Source: Oscillospiraceae bacterium (GTDB taxonomy: Bacteria; Bacillota; Clostridia; Oscillospirales; Oscillospiraceae). From it: a DNA stretch of 46,275 nucleotides. Both the position numbers and the translations under genes were made by a program. Each line of letters starts with the position of its first letter. Position 1 is the stretch's first letter. Below, in pieces: positions 31,892-40,545 of this stretch. The stretch lies in contig SVLL01000008.1 in assembly GCA_015067935.1 (NCBI GenBank), positions 1 to 46,275 on the forward strand, given 5' to 3'. The notes beneath the pieces were generated by a model that saw nothing but the letters and a program-made list of their open reading frames with translations, ran no database searches and was not told the origin of the DNA.

Positions 31892-31922
31892 AAAGTGGCG
31901 GTCGCAAGACCGCCACTTTTCT
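31892..31922 (+). terminator. Intra-operon terminator between fucI and fucU
   Basis: AAAGTGGCGGTC-gcaa-GACCGCCACTTTT. Confidence 0.8.
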
Positions 31923-31946
31923 ATTCAAAATTTGGAGGTAATAAGA

Positions 31947-32393
31947 ATGTTAAAGAATATCCCTTCTATTCTATCCCCTGAGCTATTAAAGGTTTTGTGC
32001 GAGATGGGTCACAGCGACCGCATCTGCATCGGTGACGGCAATTTCCCCGGTGCATCCATGGCAAAGGCTAAGAATGCCATTTTCCTGCGGGCTGACGGTC
32101 ACGGCGTGCCCGAAATTCTGGACGCCATCTTGCAGGTATTCCCGCTGGATACCTATGTGGAAAAGCCCGCCATTTTGATGGAGAAAATGGATTGTGACAA
32201 AGATCTGGTGATCCCCGTCTGGCAGACTTATAAGGATATCATCGCCAAGTATGACGACCGGGGCGCAGAGGCGGTGGGGAACATCGACCGTTTCGATTTC
32301 TATGATGAGGCCAAGGATTGCTACTGCATCCTGCAGACCGGTGAAACCGAGATTTACGCTAATATCATCCTGCAAAAGGGCGTTATTAAGTAA
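31947..32393 (+). CDS. fucU: RbsD/FucU family sugar mutarotase
   Basis: LLKVLCEMGHSDRICIGDGNFPGASMAKA; directly after fucI. Confidence 0.88.
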   Translation: MLKNIPSILSPELLKVLCEMGHSDRICIGDGNFPGASMAKAKNAIFLRADGHGVPEILDAILQVFPLDTYVEKPAILMEKMDCDKDLVIPVWQTYKDIIAKYDDRGAEAVGNIDRFDFYDEAKDCYCILQTGETEIYANIILQKGVIK

Positions 32394-32398
32394 TAACT

Positions 32399-33325
32399 AT
32401 GGATAAGTTTATGACCATCCTGCAGACGGCACTGCCGGTGTTTTTGGCCTTGGGCGTGGGTGTGTTTGCCCGGAAGAAGCAGTTTTTTACCCGGGACCAC
32501 ATCGACGCTATGAAGAAGCTGGTGATCAACATCACCTTGCCTTTTGTGCTGCTGTCTGCCTTCGCCTCTGCCGATTATAACACCGCGGCCTTGGTGCTGC
32601 CCACCATGACCTTCCTGCTTTGCTGCGTGGCGTTGAGCTTGGGCTTTGTGATTTTGCGGCTTTGCAAAGTAAAAAGCCGTCTTGCGCCCTTCCTTGCCTC
32701 CGGCTTTGAGGCAGGAATGCTGGGGTACTCCCTGTTTGCCCTGCTGTTTCCGGAGCATAGTGTGTCCACCTTTGCGGTGCTGGATCTGGGACAGACGCTT
32801 TTTGTGTTTACCCTCTTTAAGATCCTGCTTTCCGGCAAGACGGATTGGAAGGCCATTTTGAAGGATATGGTCACTTCTCCCATTTTGTGGGCGGTGTTTG
32901 CGGGCGTGATTCTGGGCGTGACGGGGCTGTACCGGATGCCCTATGTGGGGAATCTCTTGGATTCTACCTGCGATTTTCTGTCCGCGCCCACCGGAATGGT
33001 GATTTTGCTCACCGTTGGCTATGATCTGGTGCTGGGGGAGATCCCCTGGAAAAAGACCGTTGGTTTCATCGGAATGCGCCTTGGAATTATGGCAGTCATT
33101 GCAGCCATTATGATTGTGCTGAACCGGACAGTACTGAACGGGATGATCTTCGAGGGCGCAGCCCTTGTAATGGTCATTCTGCCGCCGCCTTATGTGATTC
33201 CCGTCTTTGCGGATGAGCCGGCGGAGCGAGTGAGCATTTCCTCAGCACTATCTGCTCTGACAGTGGTAAGCCTGCTGCTCTTTGCGGTTTTGTCCGTCAT
33301 AGTCGGCCTATATCCCATGGCATAA
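32399..33325 (+). CDS. AEC (auxin efflux carrier) family transporter
   Basis: About 10 TM; LQTALPVFLALGVGVFARKKQFFTRDHIDAMKKLVINITLPFVLLSAFASA. Confidence 0.8.
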   Translation: MDKFMTILQTALPVFLALGVGVFARKKQFFTRDHIDAMKKLVINITLPFVLLSAFASADYNTAALVLPTMTFLLCCVALSLGFVILRLCKVKSRLAPFLASGFEAGMLGYSLFALLFPEHSVSTFAVLDLGQTLFVFTLFKILLSGKTDWKAILKDMVTSPILWAVFAGVILGVTGLYRMPYVGNLLDSTCDFLSAPTGMVILLTVGYDLVLGEIPWKKTVGFIGMRLGIMAVIAAIMIVLNRTVLNGMIFEGAALVMVILPPPYVIPVFADEPAERVSISSALSALTVVSLLLFAVLSVIVGLYPMA

Positions 33326-33347
33326 TAAATGCCAAAGGAGTGAAGAA

Positions 33348-34259
33348 ATGTATAACATCCAATTAGGAAAAAGCGGCCTGCAGGTACCTACCGTGGCGGT
33401 GGGCTGTATGCGTATTGCAGAAAAGAGCGAAAAAGAGGTGGCGGCATTTGTGGATACCGCCCTTGGCTTGGGCGCGAATTTCTTCGACCACGCGGACATT
33501 TACGGTCAGGGCAAGAGCGAAGAGGTCTTCGGCAAGGCCGTTGCCGGACTCGACAGAGAAAAGCTGCTGATTCAGACCAAATGCGGCATTCGTCCGGGAC
33601 AGTTTGACTTTTCCTATGACCACATCGTCGGCTCTGTGGAGGGCAGCCTGAAGCGGCTGGGGATGGAGTATGTGGATGTGCTGCTCCTGCACCGCCCGGA
33701 TGCGCTCTGTGAGCCGGCAGAGGTGGCCCGGGCCTTTGCCCACCTGAAGGAATCGGGAAAGGTTCGCCATTTTGGTGTGTCCAACCACAATCCCTATCAG
33801 ATCCAACTGCTGCAAAAAGCACTGGATATGCCGCTGTGTGCCAATCAGCTGCAGTTTGGCATTATGCACGCGCCGATGATCCAGTCCGGTATCAATGTGA
33901 ATATGTATAACGATCACGGCGTAAACCGGGATGGGGGTGTGCTGGACTTTTGCCGGCTGAACGAAATCACCATCCAGCCCTGGTCACCGATGCAGTACGG
34001 CTTTTTCGACGGTTGCTTCGTGGACAACGATAAATTCCCGGAGCTGAACAGTACTTTGGAGAAAATTGGAAATCAGTACGGCGTTTCCAAAACGACCGTT
34101 GCCTTTTCGTGGATTCTCCGGCACCCTGCCAAGATGCAGCCTGTCACGGGTACTACCAATCTGACCCGTTTGGCAGACTGCCTGCGTGCCAGCGAAATTG
34201 CCCTCACCCGGGAGCAGTGGTACGAAATCTATCTGGCAGCCGGGAATAAGCTGCCCTGA
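33348..34259 (+). CDS. Aldo/keto reductase (YdhF-like)
   Basis: FDHADIYGQGKSEEVFGKA, VDVLLLHRPDAL, KVRHFGVSNHNPYQIQLLQ. Confidence 0.9.
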   Translation: MYNIQLGKSGLQVPTVAVGCMRIAEKSEKEVAAFVDTALGLGANFFDHADIYGQGKSEEVFGKAVAGLDREKLLIQTKCGIRPGQFDFSYDHIVGSVEGSLKRLGMEYVDVLLLHRPDALCEPAEVARAFAHLKESGKVRHFGVSNHNPYQIQLLQKALDMPLCANQLQFGIMHAPMIQSGINVNMYNDHGVNRDGGVLDFCRLNEITIQPWSPMQYGFFDGCFVDNDKFPELNSTLEKIGNQYGVSKTTVAFSWILRHPAKMQPVTGTTNLTRLADCLRASEIALTREQWYEIYLAAGNKLP

Positions 34260-34273
34260 AATAAGATAAAAAG

Positions 34274-34306
34274 CACACCCCAAAAGTGTCTGACTTTTGG
34301 GGTGTG
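34274..34306. terminator. Terminator between convergent genes
   Basis: CACACCCCAAAAGT-gtctg-ACTTTTGGGGTGTG. Confidence 0.8.
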
Positions 34307-34352
34307 TATCATTTTCTGTAGGGGAGGCGTTTCGCCTCTCTATCTTATGCGG

Positions 34353-35099
34353 TTAAAATCTGCCGCCGCCCACACTGCGTCCGCCGCCGGAGCGGGATCC
34401 GCCGGAGGAATTGCTCTTGGGTCTGGGAGTGCGGGTCAGGGTGCGGTACAGATAGAAGTCACCGGTTTGGGTGAGCTTCATACTGCCGGGCTTCACATAG
34501 GCACTTGCCTGATTCTGGGGACGGACAGAATTCAGCTGCCCCTTCAAAACAAAGGCAACGATCAGTCCAACGACTACGCCCACAATAAGAGCGATCATCA
34601 GACTGCCTCCCACATCAAAGGGAAAGCCGTTAAGGTGTCCGTTTATGTAGTATTCGCATTCGTCGGCAAAGGTGTGGAAGGCATCGGCGTAGTCCCCGTC
34701 GGACAGATAGGGAACGAAGGCATCGGAAATGGTATCGATGTCAATAGCATCGTTGGCAAAGCCGTTGCACAGCACCCGGTATTCCCGAATGTCCATACAT
34801 ACCATCAGCATCACACCGTCGTGGTTTTCACCATAGCCATAACCATATTTGTCGTAGAGCTCTTCAATGCGATCGTCAATATCCCGGCTGCTGATACCGG
34901 TTTTTGTGACGATGGTGATTTGTGCGCCATAGGTCTTGGAGATTTCTTCCAGCCGACTTTCCAGCTTGGCTTCCTCGGAAGCGGTAAGCAAATCGGCATC
35001 ATCAATGAGGAAAGTGTCGTTTTCTGCGGCAGAAACCGCCATCGGCAGGCTGACCAGCAGCAAAGCGATCAGCAGAAGGGTAAAAAACTTATTTTTCAT
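34353..35099 (-). CDS. TPM-domain membrane protein (YdjH/YgcG-like)
   Basis: Signal peptide; LIDDADLLTASEEAKLESRLEEISKTYGAQITIVTKTG; GSRSGGGRSVGGGRF tail. Confidence 0.82.
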   Translation of the reverse strand: MKNKFFTLLLIALLLVSLPMAVSAAENDTFLIDDADLLTASEEAKLESRLEEISKTYGAQITIVTKTGISSRDIDDRIEELYDKYGYGYGENHDGVMLMVCMDIREYRVLCNGFANDAIDIDTISDAFVPYLSDGDYADAFHTFADECEYYINGHLNGFPFDVGGSLMIALIVGVVVGLIVAFVLKGQLNSVRPQNQASAYVKPGSMKLTQTGDFYLYRTLTRTPRPKSNSSGGSRSGGGRSVGGGRF

Positions 35100-35110
35100 A
35101 GTTTACCCCC

Positions 35111-36196
35111 TCACAGCAGCCAAATCAGATAGCTCAGGGCAAAGACCGCAGCACTCACCGCACCGGTCACGCCCAGCAGCCACTTCCAGAACAGACCCTT
35201 ATCCATGGGCAGATCGCCCACCAGCTTGCCGGTCTGGGCATTCATAGCAAAGGTGTAGTTTTTGCCGTTCCACTTGGTAGTCAGCAGCCACACCGGATAG
35301 AGGGCATATTTGGCATTGCCGTTATTCAGCCGGATGTTGGTGCTCACCGGAACTACGGTGGAATAGCCCATCACCGTGGAGGCAAAGGCATCCTCTGTGG
35401 TGCGTCGGATCCGGTCATTGGCCCGCTGGATGCTGCTTTCCGCATCCACATCGTATCTGTCTGCCAAAAAGCCGGACAGATAGGCGGTCTGGAAATCCAC
35501 AGCCTCGGAAATGTCAAAAGGTTCGATGGATTCCATCAAGGTATCGTCCATTTTGGTGGAGCCATCCACCGGCACATTCTCAAAATCAATGCCACCGGCC
35601 CGAACCACGCTGTAGTGACGGGTTTCGGTGTAGTTGTAATTGCTGTCGCTCCAGAATCGAACCCGGGTGGCCTTGTAGCGCACATAGCCGTCGGCATCCG
35701 CGCCGAAAAGCCAGAAGGGGACATAGACACCCTTTACTTCCTTGATCCGGTTTTCATCCTTAAATACCTTGGGCAGCAGCTTCTTGCCGTGGTAGTGCTT
35801 TTTCAGTGCTTCCATGGCATCTTTTTTGTCCAGCTTGAAGGGAATCACCAGATCCGGCTTCAAATCGCCGGCAAACTGCCCGGTCATGACTACGCTGTTT
35901 CCGCAGAAAGGACATTCCGTCGCACCGGTGGTTTCGTCGGCCACAATCTCACCGCCGCAGGTGTTGCAGACATATAGGCGCATCCCGTCGGTTTCGCCTG
36001 CCTGCCATTGTGTGCCGGCGGCTGTCTGCCATTGCATATCCTCCTCAGGCTGATTTTTCAGCACCTCGTCGTAGGCCTTCAAGTCTTCCATTTCAAATTC
36101 GGTGCTGCAGTAGGGACATTTCATCTTCTGCAGATCGCTGTCGAATTCAATGGAACCGTCACAGCAGGGGCATTTAAACTCCATTAAAACAGCCAA
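35111..36196 (-). CDS. Zinc-ribbon membrane protein (YdjG-like)
   Basis: FKCPCCDGSIEFDSDLQKMKCPYCSTEF and CNTCGGEIVADETTGATECPFCGNS; C-terminal TM. Confidence 0.82.
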   Translation of the reverse strand: MAVLMEFKCPCCDGSIEFDSDLQKMKCPYCSTEFEMEDLKAYDEVLKNQPEEDMQWQTAAGTQWQAGETDGMRLYVCNTCGGEIVADETTGATECPFCGNSVVMTGQFAGDLKPDLVIPFKLDKKDAMEALKKHYHGKKLLPKVFKDENRIKEVKGVYVPFWLFGADADGYVRYKATRVRFWSDSNYNYTETRHYSVVRAGGIDFENVPVDGSTKMDDTLMESIEPFDISEAVDFQTAYLSGFLADRYDVDAESSIQRANDRIRRTTEDAFASTVMGYSTVVPVSTNIRLNNGNAKYALYPVWLLTTKWNGKNYTFAMNAQTGKLVGDLPMDKGLFWKWLLGVTGAVSAAVFALSYLIWLL

Positions 36197-36235
36197 TTGG
36201 ATTTCTCCTTTCCCTTAAATCAAAATCGTCAGGGT

Positions 36236-37519
36236 TCAAAAGGGCTGACCGCATTCGGGGCAGAATTTAGGGGTTTTGGAAGGGTCTTCCGGCTGCCAGC
36301 CGCACTTGCTGCATTTGCCGGGCTTCTTTGCACCGCACTCGGAGCAGAATTTGCCGGTATTGACCGCACCGCAAGTGCATTTCCAACCGTTTTCCATGGG
36401 CTTGGGGCTGCCGCATTCCGGGCAGAACTTACCGGTGGAGGTTGCACCGCAAGCGCACTTCCAGCCGTCAGCGGCAGGTGCGGCCTGCCGCTGCGCCTGC
36501 TGCTCCTGACCCATACCGTACAGCTGCTGGGCAGCACCGAAGCCGCCGCCCATTGCACCGCTGGCCATACCCATACCCATAAAGCCGGTCATCGCACCGG
36601 CAGAGTTGCCTGCAGCGGTCTCCATAGCATTGGCGGTGGCGGTGGTCATACGGCCGGCCATCATAGCAGCATTGGAGCCGTAGGACATAGAGTCCTCCAT
36701 CTCCTGAATCTTCTTCATATCCTCAGGATTCAGGGTGATGGGATTCAGGGCGATTTTCTCAACAGAGATACCCCGCTCCAGCCAATCGACCCGGAGAGCC
36801 TCATTCATTGCGGCTTTCAGCTCGTTTGCCTTGGCGGGAATCTGTGCAGGGCGCAGCTCCATTTCTGCCAGCGCACCGAAGGCGGGCTGCAGAGCGGAGA
36901 CAAATTCGGTCTTCAGCTGCTCGTCGATCTGATCACGGGTGAAGGCATAATCCACATTGCCGCAGACCTTGGTGTAGAACAGCAAAGGATCGGAAATGAT
37001 GTAGGAATACACACCGTTGCAGCGGACATTGACGGTCCGGCTGAAACCAATGCGCTTGTTCATCACCTCAAAGATGATGGGGCTGGGGGTGCCGAACTTG
37101 TTGCCCATGATCTCCTTGGTGTTGAAGTAGTAAACTCTCTGGTCCTTGCCGGTGTCGCCGCCGTAGGTAAACCGCTTGCCAATGGTCTTGAAGGTGTCCA
37201 GCAAGCTCTGACCAAAGCTACCTGCAAAGATGGAGGGCTCGGTGGAGGTGTCATAAGTATACTCGCCCGGCTCGGCGCAGACTTCTACGACCTTGCCCTG
37301 CTCCACGATCATCATACACTGGCCATCAGCCACGGCAATGCCGGAGCCGTTACTGATAATATTGTCGCTGCCCTTTGTGTTAGAGCTGCGGCCGGAAATG
37401 CGCTTCTGACCCTTGACCACAAGGGTATCCATATCCAGCGCATCGCAGTAGAAAAATTCCTTCCACTGATCGGCCAGTACGCCGCCCAACGCGCCAATAC
37501 CTGCTTTAATAAGTCCCAT
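36236..37519 (-). CDS. SPFH-domain protein with C-terminal zinc-ribbon repeats (YdjI-like)
   Basis: QWKEFFYCDALDMDTLVVKGQKR; SPFH-like core; C-terminal WKCACG..GKFCPECG / WKCTCG..GKFCSECG / CSKCG..KFCPECG. Confidence 0.85.
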   Translation of the reverse strand: MGLIKAGIGALGGVLADQWKEFFYCDALDMDTLVVKGQKRISGRSSNTKGSDNIISNGSGIAVADGQCMMIVEQGKVVEVCAEPGEYTYDTSTEPSIFAGSFGQSLLDTFKTIGKRFTYGGDTGKDQRVYYFNTKEIMGNKFGTPSPIIFEVMNKRIGFSRTVNVRCNGVYSYIISDPLLFYTKVCGNVDYAFTRDQIDEQLKTEFVSALQPAFGALAEMELRPAQIPAKANELKAAMNEALRVDWLERGISVEKIALNPITLNPEDMKKIQEMEDSMSYGSNAAMMAGRMTTATANAMETAAGNSAGAMTGFMGMGMASGAMGGGFGAAQQLYGMGQEQQAQRQAAPAADGWKCACGATSTGKFCPECGSPKPMENGWKCTCGAVNTGKFCSECGAKKPGKCSKCGWQPEDPSKTPKFCPECGQPF

Positions 37520-37592
37520 AATTATTCTCCTTTATAAGATATTTGTATAAGGATCTTGGCATCTTGCGAATATGCAGGATGCTTACGGTTTT

Positions 37593-37621
37593 ATTATACA
37601 CACTCTTACAGGAATGTACAA
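37593..37621 (-). promoter_or_regulatory. Promoter of the SPFH/Zn-ribbon/TPM genes
   Basis: Minus strand TTGTAC-17 nt-TATAAT. Confidence 0.65.
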
Positions 37622-37634
37622 GACCCAAAATGGC

Positions 37635-37693
37635 AGTACCTAGTTCACAAACGCGAAAAGTTTATTGCAAAGAGGAGGTACTTGTGCTAAGAT
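37635..37693 (+). promoter_or_regulatory. Promoter of the XRE/VWA/MoxR cluster with flanking inverted repeat
   Basis: TTGCAA (37665) -17- TAAGAT (37688); AGTACCT (37635-37641) / AGGTACT (37676-37682). Confidence 0.55.
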
Positions 37694-37726
37694 AAGATTA
37701 ACATTCCCCCCAAGGAGGAAAAAACA

Positions 37727-37951
37727 ATGACCATTAGCTATAAGAAACTGTGGGTAATGCTTGCCAATCGGGAGATGAGCAAGGCCCAGCTGCGCCGTCA
37801 GGCGGGACTTTCGCCGGCCACCTTTACCAAGCTGCGGCGGAATCAGGTGGTGTCTATGGAGGTGCTGCTGAAGATCGCCCAGACACTGGAATGCAATATC
37901 GGAGATATGATGGACTTTGTGGCGGAAAAGGAAGCGGAATATGGACGATAA
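37727..37951 (+). CDS. XRE-family HTH regulator (74 aa)
   Basis: MSKAQLRRQAGLSPATFTKLRRNQVVSMEVLLKIAQTLECNIGDMMDF; SD AAGGAGG. Confidence 0.9.
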   Translation: MTISYKKLWVMLANREMSKAQLRRQAGLSPATFTKLRRNQVVSMEVLLKIAQTLECNIGDMMDFVAEKEAEYGR

Positions 37952-39293
37952 GCAAAAGCAGCTAAGCGAGCTGGCGTTGGATGTGCTGAAGCTGTCCCGG
38001 AACACCCTTTTGGTGAATCTGCGGTTTCTGGATATGGCCCTGAGCCAGTTTGACTATCACGAAATTCAGGACAACACCCTGCTCACCGACGGCAAATACC
38101 TGATTTATAATCCCCGGCATATACTGCAAAACTATAAGCTGGCCAAGGAGATCCCGGTGCGTGACTATCTGCATATAGTGATGCACTGCGTATTCCGGCA
38201 TATGTTTATGGACCCCACACTGGAGCGGGTGTACTGGGATCTGGCCTGCGATATCGCGGTGGAAAATGTGATTACGGAATTGGGCCTTAAATCCACGGAA
38301 ACCGCCCGGGAACGGCAGCAGGTGGCTTTTATCGCGGCTATCAAGAAGGAGCTGGGGATGGTCACAGCGGAGAAGATCTATGCCTATCTGCACAGTACCT
38401 ATCCCGATCCCAAACACATTGCCCAGATCCGCGGCTATTTCTACGCGGATAACCACGAAATCTGGTATATGACCGAAAAGGAAAAGGTGGAGAAATACGG
38501 CTTGTCCAAAGGCAAGGACCAATCGGAGGAAGAAAAGCAGGGCAGCGGTGGACAGCGTGTGTACATTGCCGTAGCGTGGCAAGCCATAGCCGAGCGGATG
38601 CAGGTGGATATGGAGACCTTCGGCAAGCGCGCCGGCACAGAGCCGGGTGCAATGTCCCAAAATCTGAAGGCGGTGACCCGGGAAAAATACGACTACACCG
38701 CTTTTTTGAAGAAATTTGCCGTTATGGGCGAAGCAATGAAGATAAATAACGATGAATTTGACTACATTTTCTACACCTACGGTCTGGAGCTGTACGAAAA
38801 AATGCCTTTGATCGAGCCGCTGGAATACAAAGAGGTGAAGCGGATCAAGGAATTTGTTATTGCCATCGATACCTCCGGCTCTACCTCCGGGGAATTGGTG
38901 CAGAAATTTATCCAGAAGACCTACAATATTTTGTGCTCCACAGAGAGCTTTTTCTCCAAAATCAACCTGCACATCATCCAGTGTGATGCCAAAATTCAGG
39001 AAGTAAAGAAAATTACCTGCCGGGAGGATTTTGAGGAGTACATACGGACGATGAAAATCCACGGCTTGGGCGGTACGGACTTCCGCCCGGTGTTTGAATA
39101 TGTGGAAAGCCTGCGGCAGAATAAGGAATTTACCAATTTAAAGGGTCTTATCTATTTTACCGATGGCTACGGCGCATTCCCGGCAAAAAAGCCGGATTAC
39201 GATACGGCCTTTGTTTTTATTGACGATGCGTATAACAATCCGGATGTGCCTCCGTGGGCCATCAAATTGGTACTGCAAAAAGATGAAATATAG
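37941..39293 (+). CDS. VWA-like protein with N-terminal DUF2201-type putative metallopeptidase domain
   Basis: HIVMHCVFRH; MIDAS-type DTSGSTSG ... GGTDFRP ... YFTDGYG; overlaps XRE by 11 nt. Confidence 0.85.
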   Translation: MDDKQKQLSELALDVLKLSRNTLLVNLRFLDMALSQFDYHEIQDNTLLTDGKYLIYNPRHILQNYKLAKEIPVRDYLHIVMHCVFRHMFMDPTLERVYWDLACDIAVENVITELGLKSTETARERQQVAFIAAIKKELGMVTAEKIYAYLHSTYPDPKHIAQIRGYFYADNHEIWYMTEKEKVEKYGLSKGKDQSEEEKQGSGGQRVYIAVAWQAIAERMQVDMETFGKRAGTEPGAMSQNLKAVTREKYDYTAFLKKFAVMGEAMKINNDEFDYIFYTYGLELYEKMPLIEPLEYKEVKRIKEFVIAIDTSGSTSGELVQKFIQKTYNILCSTESFFSKINLHIIQCDAKIQEVKKITCREDFEEYIRTMKIHGLGGTDFRPVFEYVESLRQNKEFTNLKGLIYFTDGYGAFPAKKPDYDTAFVFIDDAYNNPDVPPWAIKLVLQKDEI

Positions 39294-39304
39294 TAGTTAA
39301 TAAA

Positions 39305-40408
39305 ATGATCAATCTGAATGACTTTATAATCGTAGATGGGGTTCTGTGTAATTACATCGGCCCCGGCGGCCCGGTGGAGATTCCTTCCGGGGTGACCGCC
39401 ATCGGCAAGGCTGCCTTCAAAGGCAAGGAAAATGTGAAAAGCGTTTTTGTTCCGGAGGGCGTGAGTGTCATTGATAACGAGGCGTTTAGCTGTTGTACAT
39501 ATCTTCGCTCCGTCTGTTTGCCACAAAGTATGGTGGAGCTGCGTCGAGGTGTTTTTTCCGAATGCCCCAATCTGCAGCAGATCAATCTGCCGGAGAATAT
39601 GCAGGCCATCGGACAAAAAGCCTTTGCCGGCTGTCGGCGGCTGTCGGAGATCAGCCTTCCGAAAAAACTGACCACCATCCGATACGGAACCTTTATGGGG
39701 TGCAAAAGCCTTGGCTGTATCACCATTCCATCGGGCGTAACCACCATTGGCGAAAGTGCATTTGATGGATGCAACGGTCTGCGGGAGGTTGTGCTCCCGG
39801 AAACACTGGTCACCATCGGCCATTTCGCTTTTCGAACCTGCCTGAATCTGGATAGGCTGCAGCTGCCTAAGGCACTAACCAGCATTGGCGACCGTGCGTT
39901 TGCAAGTTGCTTGCGGCTGGGAGATCTGCTATTTCCTGACAGTCTTACCACCATTGGCGAGAGTGCTTTTTACGGATGTATGAGCATGCAGCGATTATCC
40001 TTGCCGGTTTCAGTGACCCATTTGGGCCGCAATGCCTTTTCAGGGTGCAGAGGGCTGAAATTCTTATATGCGCCCGGTGTGGATGTGACGCTGTTTTACC
40101 GTCAGGATGCTGTCGTTCCTGCGGTGATGGGCTATCTGTGCAAGCCGGAGTTGTATGCGGATCCGGAAATTGCCCGAGGGTATCTTTATTATGCTGCCCA
40201 CAACAAAGAACGGCTGGTACCGCTGCTGCTGGCTGAGGATCTGGCGGAGGGGATTGCCACCTACGCCGCCGGCGGTAAAATCACAGCTGAAAATGTGCAC
40301 AGTGATTTTCTGGAGCCTGCCATTGAGGCGCAGGCGACCCAATGCATTGCCTTCCTGCTGGAATGGAGTGGGAACAATGGCACAGCCTCTGTAGACTTCA
40401 GACTATAA
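39305..40408 (+). CDS. BspA-type leucine-rich repeat protein (LRR_5), no signal peptide
   Basis: Repeats of the form TIGESAFDGCNGLREVVLPETL; N-cap NDFIIVDGVLCNYIGPGGPVEIPSGVTAIG. Confidence 0.88.
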   Translation: MINLNDFIIVDGVLCNYIGPGGPVEIPSGVTAIGKAAFKGKENVKSVFVPEGVSVIDNEAFSCCTYLRSVCLPQSMVELRRGVFSECPNLQQINLPENMQAIGQKAFAGCRRLSEISLPKKLTTIRYGTFMGCKSLGCITIPSGVTTIGESAFDGCNGLREVVLPETLVTIGHFAFRTCLNLDRLQLPKALTSIGDRAFASCLRLGDLLFPDSLTTIGESAFYGCMSMQRLSLPVSVTHLGRNAFSGCRGLKFLYAPGVDVTLFYRQDAVVPAVMGYLCKPELYADPEIARGYLYYAAHNKERLVPLLLAEDLAEGIATYAAGGKITAENVHSDFLEPAIEAQATQCIAFLLEWSGNNGTASVDFRL

Positions 40409-40410
40409 CG

Positions 40411-40452
40411 GCGGATGTCCTTCGGGATGCCAAGCCATTTGATTTTGGTCTG
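40411..40452 (+). pseudogene. Relic of DUF4132-like coding sequence (direct repeat of 44344-44385)
   Basis: 37/42 nt identical by eye: gcggatgtccttcgggatgccaagccatttgattttggtctg vs gcggatgtccttcgggataccaagctgtccgattttggtctg. Confidence 0.7.
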
Positions 40453-40545
40453 AAAAACGGATAAAGTTTCGTTTTGAAGATTCACAACTGACAGGAAAGG
40501 AGGGCGGAGCATATCGACCTGAATCATTTTATTATCGTAGACGGG

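Noticed and set aside
30022-31893. 623-aa minus-strand ORF
   Set aside because: Complete shadow of fucI.
36197-37537. 446-aa plus-strand ORF
   Set aside because: Shadow of the SPFH gene.
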